5,408 nucleotides of DNA from Clostridiales bacterium (lineage in GTDB: Bacteria > Bacillota > Clostridia > WRLR01): the NCBI GenBank assembly GCA_031263625.1, contig JAISFK010000500.1:1-5408 (forward strand), given 5' to 3'. Position numbers and translations under genes: made by a program. Positions 1 to 3,799 of the stretch are shown piece by piece (position 1 is the stretch's first letter; each line of letters starts with the position of its first letter). Under the pieces are notes generated by a model. That model saw only the letters and a program-made list of their open reading frames with translations, did not search any database and was not told where the DNA came from.

Positions 1-870
1 CGCATAGCGCAGGCCGATGTCGGCGGCATAGTATTTGTCGCCTGTTTTCAGGTATTGCTTGCCCTTTACGTCGTACCGCCCTATCTGATACAGGATAAAG
101 CTGTCGGTCAGCGCGGACAGATAGCTCTCCACCGTATGGACGGCGATTTTGCGCCCCGCCGAGGTCATTGTATCCGCAATGCTCTTTGTGGAGCAGAGAT
201 TGCCGACGTTATCAAACATAAAGCGGGCGATGCTTTTCAGCATGGCGGTGGAGGAAAATTTTTTGCGGGCAACGATGTCTTTCAAAACGATCGTGTCGTA
301 GATTCCTTGCAGATATAGCCGCCTGTCCTTTTGCTTTGGGATCTCCAGGGCGTAAGGGAACGCGCTGTTTTGGATGTAGTCGGCGTACAGCCGTTCAAGG
401 TTCGCGTTCTCAGGGAAAACGGAAACATACTCCTTAAAAGACAGCGGCAGCATTTTGATTTCCACATACCGGCCTGAAAGCAAGGTTGCCAGCTCCCCCG
501 AAAGCAGGCAGGCGTTTGAGCCTGTGATGTAAACGTCGCAGTTTTTCTTGACGTACAGGCTGTCAACGGCCTTTTGAAAATCCGCTACCCGCTGGACCTC
601 GTCAAGAAAGATGTACATCTTCTTGCCCGGCACAATGCGCTCCGTTACAAAGCTGTATAGTTGCTTGTAGGTTTCTATCTCGTCATATTCGCCTTCTTCA
701 AGGTTGACAGAGATAATCCGATCGTCCGTGACGCCATCGGCGCGCAGACAGTCCTGATACAGTTCATACAGCGTGGATTTGCCGCACCTGCGGATCCCCG
801 TTACCACCTTGATGAGTTGCTTGTCCCGAAAGCTGGCAAGGTTGTCGAGATACTCCTTGCGCTCTATCAT
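1..870 (-). CDS. AAA_14/DUF4143-family ATPase, partial (C-terminus beyond window)
   Basis: Predicted P-loop ATPase of the AAA_14 plus DUF4143 architecture. The frame is open from the ATG at 870-868 to base 1 (290 codons); family members are usually about 380-450 residues, so roughly a quarter to a third is missing. Visible: the N-terminal approach IKVVTGIRRCGKST with Walker A at residues 25-33, Walker B YIFLDEVQ at 86-93, a sensor-like ITGSNA at 115-120 followed by LLSGR at 130-134, then the family's LPLSFKEY at 141-148. The DUF4143 part begins near VLKDIVARKK (195-204). An RBS (GGAGGTG, 876-882) lies 5 nt before the start and fixes it; a promoter lies at 901-929. The DNA is less GC-rich and uses more AAA/AAG and ATA codons than the other genes, so acquisition by transfer is possible. 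Such proteins are common as lone genes in Bacillota, Bacteroidota and archaea; their role is not established, and I assign none. Family call is confident. Confidence 0.93.
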   Translation of the reverse strand, partial: MIERKEYLDNLASFRDKQLIKVVTGIRRCGKSTLYELYQDCLRADGVTDDRIISVNLEEGEYDEIETYKQLYSFVTERIVPGKKMYIFLDEVQRVADFQKAVDSLYVKKNCDVYITGSNACLLSGELATLLSGRYVEIKMLPLSFKEYVSVFPENANLERLYADYIQNSAFPYALEIPKQKDRRLYLQGIYDTIVLKDIVARKKFSSTAMLKSIARFMFDNVGNLCSTKSIADTMTSAGRKIAVHTVESYLSALTDSFILYQIGRYDVKGKQYLKTGDKYYAADIGLRYA

Positions 871-900
871 GAAAGCACCTCCGATTCACGATTTGCAATT

Positions 901-929
901 ATTATGCCACAATCCCTCTCTGGAATCAA
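901..929 (-). promoter_or_regulatory. Sigma-70-type promoter for the DUF4143 ATPase gene
   Basis: On the minus strand, -35 TTGATT (924-929), a 17-bp spacer, then -10 CATAAT (901-906) preceded by TGG, which gives an extended -10. Transcription would start near 894, about 24 nt before the start codon, leaving just enough leader for the RBS. Read from the sequence; not tested. Confidence 0.7.
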
Positions 930-962
930 GTGTTTGCAATACGACTGCAAAAACTTGGCGTT

Positions 963-978
963 GTTAGTGCGTTAGTGC
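963..978. repeat. 8-bp tandem repeat
   Basis: GTTAGTGC occurs twice head to tail (963-970 and 971-978), just behind the ATPase promoter. A looser pair, CTCTCGA at 998-1004 and 1007-1013, follows. Both belong to the repeat-rich divergent intergenic region 871-1286. Confidence 0.6.
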
Positions 979-1014
979 TCTCCTAGCCCTCTTATTTCTC
1001 TCGACGCTCTCGAT

Positions 1015-1054
1015 CCTGCGTTCAATCTCGCGTTCCTGCGTTCAATCTCGCGTT
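1015..1054. repeat. Perfect 20-bp tandem duplication
   Basis: CCTGCGTTCAATCTCGCGTT is present twice with no gap and no mismatch (1015-1034, 1035-1054). It sits between the two divergent promoters of the 871-1286 intergenic region. Identity of the copies points to a recent slippage-type duplication. No protein frame is evident. Confidence 0.9.
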
Positions 1055-1078
1055 CAGCGAATTTTAATGGAATTTATA

Positions 1079-1107
1079 TTAACATCCGGCGCCTTTTGCT
1101 GTACAAT
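1079..1107 (+). promoter_or_regulatory. Sigma-70-type promoter for the zinc-ribbon gene
   Basis: -35 TTAACA (1079-1084), 17-bp spacer, -10 TACAAT (1102-1107): each hexamer differs from consensus at one base. AT-rich DNA immediately upstream (about 1060-1078) could act as an UP element. A start near 1114 gives an unusually long leader of about 170 nt before the ATG at 1287, and that leader carries the 1141-1233 repeats. Read from the sequence; not tested. Confidence 0.72.
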
Positions 1108-1140
1108 GGATGAAAGACGCCGGAACGCGGAGCTCGTATC

Positions 1141-1233
1141 GCGGAGCGCGGAACGCGGAATGCGGCAGCTGGCGGCAGCTGGCGGTTGCAGGCGGCTGGT
1201 GGTTGCAGGCGGCTGGTGGTTGCAGGCTGCTGG
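1141..1233. repeat. Tandem-repeat array with 7-, 10- and 17-bp periods in a 5' leader
   Basis: Three arrays follow each other. Heptamers GCGGAGC, GCGGAAC, GCGGAAT and GCGGCAG run over 1141-1168. The decamer GCGGCAGCTG occurs twice at 1162-1181. The 17-mer GGTTGCAGGCGGCTGGT occurs at 1184-1200 and 1201-1217, with a third copy at 1218-1233 that is one base shorter and has one mismatch. All lie downstream of the promoter at 1079-1107, so they should be transcribed as part of the zinc-ribbon leader. The top strand is very rich in GG doublets. Confidence 0.88.
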
Positions 1234-1286
1234 CCCGTGTGCCGCCCGCCCCGGCGCCCCAATTTTTGTGAACGGAGGCCAATGCA

Positions 1287-1673
1287 ATGAATGAATTTGA
1301 CAACGCCGTGAAGAAGATCACCGACCTGTTTTACTCGGCGGCGAGGAAGTCGGGGGAACTGCTGGAAAACACGAAGACGTCCTACAACATCAGCGTGGAA
1401 AAGGACAAGATCGGCAAGCTGCAGAGCCAGATTGGCCAAAAGTTCTGGCAGATCTACAAGGACGGCGGGGAAGTGCCGGACTTTATCCTGAGCGATCTCG
1501 AGGCGATCAAGCTGATCAGCGAGAACATCGAGGCGCTGGAGAAGAACCTGTCCGAAAACCGTCTGTTCAAGGTCTGCCTGGCGTGCGGCGCGAAGCTGGA
1601 GCTGGAGAGCGTCTACTGCCCGAAATGCGGGGAGAGGCAGGCCAAGCCGGACGACGGCGGGCAGGCCGAATAG
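1287..1673 (+). CDS. Small coiled-coil protein with C-terminal zinc ribbon
   Basis: 128-residue predicted cytoplasmic protein of unknown function. Residues about 1-92 are highly charged and heptad-like, predicted helical or coiled-coil; residues 97-114 form a zinc ribbon with paired cysteines C97-x2-C100 and C111-x2-C114 (the second as CPKCG). A short Asp/Gly-rich tail follows. No signal peptide or membrane segment is seen. The start is supported by GGAGG at 1274-1278, 8 nt before the ATG; the nearby ATG at 1282 stops after two codons. Similar small helical zinc-ribbon proteins are frequent in Clostridia, usually annotated only as zinc-ribbon domain proteins. The family label rests on the cysteine pattern; a specific function cannot be read. 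It is probably co-transcribed with the DUF2284 gene 88 nt downstream. The last bases of the gene, including the stop codon, are duplicated in that gap. Confidence 0.88.
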   Translation: MNEFDNAVKKITDLFYSAARKSGELLENTKTSYNISVEKDKIGKLQSQIGQKFWQIYKDGGEVPDFILSDLEAIKLISENIEALEKNLSENRLFKVCLACGAKLELESVYCPKCGERQAKPDDGGQAE

Positions 1674-1713
1674 CCCGCAGGCGACGGCGGGCATGCGGGC
1701 AGGCCGAATAGCC
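1657..1713. repeat. Direct repeat copying the 3' end of the zinc-ribbon gene
   Basis: GCGGGCAGGCCGAATAGCC (19 bp) occurs at 1657-1675, spanning the stop codon TAG, and again at 1695-1713 in the intergenic gap. A second overlapping repeat, GACGGCGGGCA, occurs at 1653-1663 and 1683-1693. The two offsets (38 and 30 bp) show nested or rearranged duplication of the gene end. Confidence 0.85.
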
Positions 1714-1724
1714 TGCGAATTTGC

Positions 1725-1750
1725 CTCGCGCGCGAGAGTTTTGCGCAAAA
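1725..1750. other. Two adjacent perfect 12-bp palindromes upstream of the DUF2284 gene
   Basis: CTCGCGCGCGAG (1725-1736) and TTTTGCGCAAAA (1739-1750) are each self-complementary and separated by two bases. They lie 12-37 nt before the DUF2284 start. They could be a protein-binding site, or in RNA a weak hairpin that limits readthrough or hides the RBS at 1754-1760. There is no clean U-run after a stable stem, so I do not call a terminator. Confidence 0.4.
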
Positions 1751-1761
1751 TTTGAGAGGGA

Positions 1762-2316
1762 ATGGTCATAGCCATGGCTTACGATACGGAAGCCCTGGTG
1801 CGGGAGGCCCTGGACGCAGGGTTCTCCAGCGCCGGGGAGCTGAACGTCCGGGCGCTGGTGTTCATGCCGGAGGTTCGCGAGATGTGCAGCGCGGACAGGT
1901 GCCACCAGTACAACAAAAACTGGCGGTGCCCGCCCGGCTGCGGCAGCATTGAGGAGGCGGCGGAGCGCGCGGCCCAGTATTCCTACGGCATTATCGTGCA
2001 GACGACGGGGCATATGGACGACGACTTTGACATCGACACGATCAACGCGACGTCCGAAAAGCACCGCGACAGCTTTGCCGCGCTCGTGGGGGGGGTGCGG
2101 CTCCGCTACCCCGACATGCTGCCGATGGGCGCCGGGACGTGCGCCAAGTGCGAGAAGTGCACGTACCCGGACGCGCCGTGCCGCTTCCCGGAGCAGGCCA
2201 TATCCTCCATGGAGGCGTATGGCCTGTGGGTGAGCAAGGTGTGTGAGCTGTCGGGCATACCGTACTACTACGGCAAGCTGACGCTCACGTACACGAGCTG
2301 CTATTTGCTGAAATAG
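1762..2316 (+). CDS. DUF2284-family predicted metal-binding protein
   Basis: 184-residue, cysteine-rich, soluble protein matching the DUF2284 (predicted metal-binding) family; full length for the family. Two cysteine clusters are visible: C42, C47, C56 and C60, the last two in the family hallmark CPPGC, and C127-x2-C130-x2-C133-x6-C140 within GTCAKCEKCTYP. The second resembles ferredoxin-type ligand spacing, so iron-sulfur or other metal binding is likely, but substrate and reaction are unknown. Further cysteines are C161 and C180. The start is uncertain: GAGAGGG at 1754-1760 is only 1 nt from the ATG at 1762 and 13 nt from the in-frame ATG at 1774. The shorter form (MAYDTEALV) fits the usual N-terminus well, so four residues may be extra. 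It follows the zinc-ribbon gene on the same strand with no clear promoter of its own. Confidence 0.9.
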   Translation: MVIAMAYDTEALVREALDAGFSSAGELNVRALVFMPEVREMCSADRCHQYNKNWRCPPGCGSIEEAAERAAQYSYGIIVQTTGHMDDDFDIDTINATSEKHRDSFAALVGGVRLRYPDMLPMGAGTCAKCEKCTYPDAPCRFPEQAISSMEAYGLWVSKVCELSGIPYYYGKLTLTYTSCYLLK

Positions 2317-2347
2317 GGCAGGCGGCGAGCGCGGCGGCGGGCCCAGC

Positions 2348-2363
2348 GGGCGGCGCCGCGCCC
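2348..2363. terminator. Weak GC hairpin in the convergent gap
   Basis: GGGCG (2348-2352) can pair with CGCCC (2359-2363) over a 6-nt loop, 32 nt after the DUF2284 stop. No U-tract follows on either strand, so this is only a candidate for ending the plus-strand transcript, possibly Rho-assisted. Confidence 0.2.
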
Positions 2364-2372
2364 AGAAAGCCT

Positions 2373-2474
2373 TTAAGCGCGGGCGCTGGCGCTGGCGGCA
2401 AAGAACGGGGCGGCGAAGAACAGCGCGGAAAGCGCGAGCGGCGCGGCCGCTTTCGCGAACAGATGCCTTTTGTC
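2373..2474 (-). pseudogene. Signal-peptide-like reading frame without a start codon (possible remnant)
   Basis: In the gap downstream of the methyltransferase, 33 codons from a GAC at 2474-2472 to TAA at 2375-2373 encode a basic start (DKRHLFAK), a hydrophobic Ala/Leu/Phe core, and ASASA near the end, resembling a signal-peptidase AxA site. A GAGGA sits just ahead (2473-2477), but no ATG, GTG or TTG stands at the start; CTG at 2462-2460 is the only near-cognate codon. It could be the leftover 5' end of a secreted-protein gene, or a chance frame in GC-rich DNA, where Ala-rich hydrophobic runs arise easily. Low confidence. Confidence 0.15.
2424..2457. terminator. Inverted repeat between convergent genes
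   Basis: CGCGGAAAGCG (2424-2434) pairs with CGCTTTCGCG (2448-2457) over ten base pairs, with one bulged G and a 13-nt GC-rich loop. It lies between the DUF2284 and methyltransferase stops and could slow polymerase from either side. No U-run follows. On the minus strand the same bases belong to a signal-peptide-like frame, so the symmetry may be incidental. Confidence 0.25.
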
Positions 2475-2511
2475 CTCAGCCCGGCATGGAACAGCGCGCG
2501 CATGTGGCCTT

Positions 2512-3345
2512 TCATGCCGCGCCACCCCACCGGACGCTGATGAGCTGCCCCATTTTCAGCGTGTCAAATCCCCACATGTTCACCCTCGTGGACAGCTTGA
2601 CGCGCACTTCTTTCCTCGTTTCGCCGAAGAACGGCACGCTCTCGACCGCGATGCCGCGCGGCGACCAGTCTTTAAGCTTTTGCGCGTCCTTCACCCAAAA
2701 CTTCATCTCGGAGCCCTTGTTCCCGGATTTGCGCACCATTCGGTTGGAAATCTTGGCCGCCGTCTTCGACTGCGCGTCAAAGAAAACTTCGCCGGACCGA
2801 AAATGCTCCGCCATCCGGCAAACCAACTCGCGCACCTGCCTTTCCTCAAAGAAGTAGAACAGCCCGCCCGCGAGGATGAACGCGCTGCCGTCGTCGGTTT
2901 TCACTTCGTCGAGCCAGGCGTAGTCGAACATGGATCTCGCGATGTCGGCGCACCGCTCTTTTGGGGGGACGAACCGGCGCCGGAACGCCATCGAGTCCGG
3001 CAGATCGACGTTGTGCCAGCGGATTGATCCGTTGTCCACGCGCTCAAACGTCGTGTCAAGCCCGGAGCCGAGGTTGACGACCGCGCCGCCCGGATGCTCG
3101 CGCATGTACGCAAGGCAGCGCTCGTCAAGGCGCTTGGCGCGCACCAGGCAGCAAAGGCACCCGTATTCCGTGCCGTAGTGCTTGTCAATTCGCGCGAAGT
3201 CGTAATCCATGCTATCGACGATCCGAATGGCCCCGTCGTCGCGCAGAATATCCGGGAACATGCGGCTCCCCTTGGCCCTGCCGTAAACGGGGAGGAGCAT
3301 CGTGGCCTGCACGGTTTGGTCCTGCAGCCCTGCCTTGTTCTCCAT
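2512..3345 (-). CDS. Class I SAM-dependent methyltransferase, LCM/PPM family
   Basis: 277-residue predicted cytosolic methyltransferase of the leucine carboxyl methyltransferase (LCM, PPM-like) family, often labelled as polyketide-synthesis O-methyltransferase; the length is typical. Visible: SAM-binding motif I VVNLGSGLDTTFER at residues 89-102, the acidic end of strand 2 in HNVDLP (111-116, D114), an RRRFVPP segment after it, and the family's AGGLFYFFEE (159-168). The substrate cannot be deduced; the polyketide label is inherited from the family and nothing nearby supports it. The ATG at 3345-3343 is preceded by a purine-rich RBS (AAGGAAGG, 3354-3361) 8 nt upstream. The gene has its own promoter at 3468-3496 and a leader of about 115 nt with short repeats. 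It lies on the same strand as motAB, 430 bp further on, but is probably independent. It converges on the DUF2284 gene across 195 bp. Confidence 0.92.
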   Translation of the reverse strand: MENKAGLQDQTVQATMLLPVYGRAKGSRMFPDILRDDGAIRIVDSMDYDFARIDKHYGTEYGCLCCLVRAKRLDERCLAYMREHPGGAVVNLGSGLDTTFERVDNGSIRWHNVDLPDSMAFRRRFVPPKERCADIARSMFDYAWLDEVKTDDGSAFILAGGLFYFFEERQVRELVCRMAEHFRSGEVFFDAQSKTAAKISNRMVRKSGNKGSEMKFWVKDAQKLKDWSPRGIAVESVPFFGETRKEVRVKLSTRVNMWGFDTLKMGQLISVRWGGAA

Positions 3346-3374
3346 GCCTGTGCCCTTCCTTTCCCCAAAAGTGA

Positions 3375-3390
3375 GTTACCCATGGCTAAC
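3375..3390. other. Near-palindrome in the methyltransferase leader
   Basis: The bases at 3375-3390 form a 16-bp inverted repeat around CCATGG with one mismatched pair (GTTA, C, CCATGG, C, TAAC). It lies about 30 nt upstream of the methyltransferase start codon, in its transcribed leader. A binding site or hairpin is possible; nothing more can be said. Confidence 0.3.
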
Positions 3391-3391
3391 C

Positions 3392-3435
3392 AGAGCGCCC
3401 AACGCTAAAGCGTCTATTACTAGAGCGCCCAACGC
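3392..3435. repeat. 14-bp direct repeat, 30-bp spacing, in the methyltransferase leader
   Basis: AGAGCGCCCAACGC occurs at 3392-3405 and 3422-3435, exactly 30 bp apart. The first copy runs into ACGCTAAAGCGT (3402-3413), a small inverted repeat. Both copies lie between the promoter and the RBS, so they should be in the mRNA leader. They form part of the 430-bp intergenic region 3346-3775. Confidence 0.8.
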
Positions 3436-3467
3436 CAACCCAGCCTGCGAAACCCTCTGTTGGCATC

Positions 3468-3496
3468 ATTGTATGCGGGTATTCGCATAATGTCAA
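3468..3496 (-). promoter_or_regulatory. Near-consensus sigma-70 promoter for the methyltransferase gene
   Basis: On the minus strand, -35 TTGACA (3491-3496, full consensus), a 17-bp spacer, and -10 TACAAT (3468-3473, five of six). This is the best promoter in the window. Transcription would begin near 3461, giving a leader of about 115 nt before the methyltransferase ATG. Confidence 0.8.
3472..3489. promoter_or_regulatory. Inverted repeat inside the promoter spacer, possible operator
   Basis: TATGCG (3472-3477) and CGCATA (3484-3489) form a perfect 6-bp inverted repeat with a 6-bp centre. It fills the spacer between -35 and -10 and touches the -10. A dimeric repressor bound here would block polymerase. 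The regulator is not in the window and the role is inferred from position only. Confidence 0.4.
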
Positions 3497-3500
3497 TAAG

Positions 3501-3707
3501 CGAATCGACCGAATCGACCATCGACCCGACCTCGGCCCGACCCCAGCCCGAATTAGCCCAAATCGATCTTGGCCCGCAGCGGCCCGACCTCGGCCCGAAT
3601 CGGCCGAATCGACCATCGACCCGACCTCGGCCCGAATCAGCCCAAATCGACCTTGGCCCACAGCGGCCCGATTCGACATCTACCGAATCGACCTCGACCG
3701 AATCGGT
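3501..3707. repeat. Mosaic of short direct repeats upstream of the methyltransferase promoter
   Basis: GAATCGACC occurs four times (3502, 3511, 3606, 3685). CCCGACCTCGGCCCGA occurs three times (3525-3540, 3583-3598, 3620-3635). A 30-bp block at 3511-3540 recurs exactly at 3606-3635. A 33-bp block at 3555-3587 recurs at 3639-3671 with two mismatches. The first unit has 11 extra bases, so offsets are 95 and 84 bp. Both strands are free of stop codons over much of the tract, yet neither frame has an RBS or a recognisable protein, so I take it as non-coding. Confidence 0.85.
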
Positions 3708-3735
3708 CATCGGCCCCGTAGCGCTTTACGCCCGC

Positions 3736-3751
3736 GCTGACGTCCGTCAGC
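3736..3751 (-). terminator. Hairpin downstream of motB, weak terminator candidate
   Basis: GCTGAC (3736-3741) pairs with GTCAGC (3746-3751) over a 4-nt loop, 25 nt past the motB stop on the minus strand. The stem is short and no U-run follows, so termination here would need help. Part of the stem lies in the duplicated motB end at 3747-3767. Confidence 0.25.
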
Positions 3752-3799
3752 CAGGCTCGTTGGCTAGAGTCCGCATCAGCCAGGCTCGTCGTCGGCTAG
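3747..3799. repeat. Direct repeat copying the 3' end of motB
   Basis: The last bases of motB, including its stop codon (3776-3799), recur downstream at 3747-3767. TCAGCCAGGCTCGT (14 bp) is identical at 3747-3760 and 3776-3789, and GGCTAG follows in both (3762-3767, 3794-3799). The downstream copy lacks three bases and has one substitution. This parallels the duplication at the end of the zinc-ribbon gene. Confidence 0.82.

Larger units (their letters stand above)
871..1286. other. Divergent intergenic region with two promoters and repeats
   Basis: 416 bp without a credible gene. It holds the ATPase RBS and promoter (876-929), the 8-bp and 20-bp duplications (963-1054), the zinc-ribbon promoter (1079-1107), the leader repeat array (1141-1233) and the zinc-ribbon RBS (1274-1278). 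The two promoters point away from each other, so the flanking genes need not be co-regulated. Confidence 0.8.
3346..3775. other. Repeat-filled intergenic region between motB and the methyltransferase gene
   Basis: 430 bp without a credible gene. From motB outwards on the minus strand it holds the duplicated motB end (3747-3767), a weak hairpin (3736-3751), the repeat mosaic (3501-3707), the methyltransferase promoter with its inverted repeat (3468-3496), and the leader with 14-bp repeats and RBS (3346-3461). Confidence 0.75.

Noticed and set aside
1..870. The ATPase as part of a defence system
   Set aside because: No partner nuclease, toxin or methylase is adjacent in the visible sequence; the nearby methyltransferase belongs to a small-molecule/protein carboxyl family and is 1.6 kb away on an independent promoter.
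1141..1233. CRISPR array
   Set aside because: The repeats are 7-17 bp and directly adjacent, with no unique spacers and no cas genes.
1067..1294. Plus-strand frame through the leader repeats, ending inside the start of the zinc-ribbon gene
   Set aside because: Its first ATG overlaps the promoter and the next one (1108) lies before the expected transcript start; no RBS. The sequence is translated tandem repeat.
1673..1700. Intrinsic terminator after the zinc-ribbon gene
   Set aside because: GCCCGC at 1673-1678 can pair with GCGGGC at 1687-1692 or 1695-1700, but no U-run follows and the bases are explained by the duplicated gene end.
1074..1775. Long minus-strand frame opposite the zinc-ribbon gene
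   Set aside because: Antisense shadow: the plus-strand gene has a matching RBS, promoter and cysteine motif, while this frame has no recognisable domain and runs into the tandem repeats.
2470..3027. Plus-strand frame opposite the methyltransferase
   Set aside because: Antisense shadow of a well-supported family member; composition is typical of GC-rich complementary frames.
3386..3710. Two overlapping minus-strand frames across the same repeat mosaic
   Set aside because: Both are Arg/Gly/Ser-rich low-complexity translations, overlap each other and the methyltransferase promoter, and lack an RBS.
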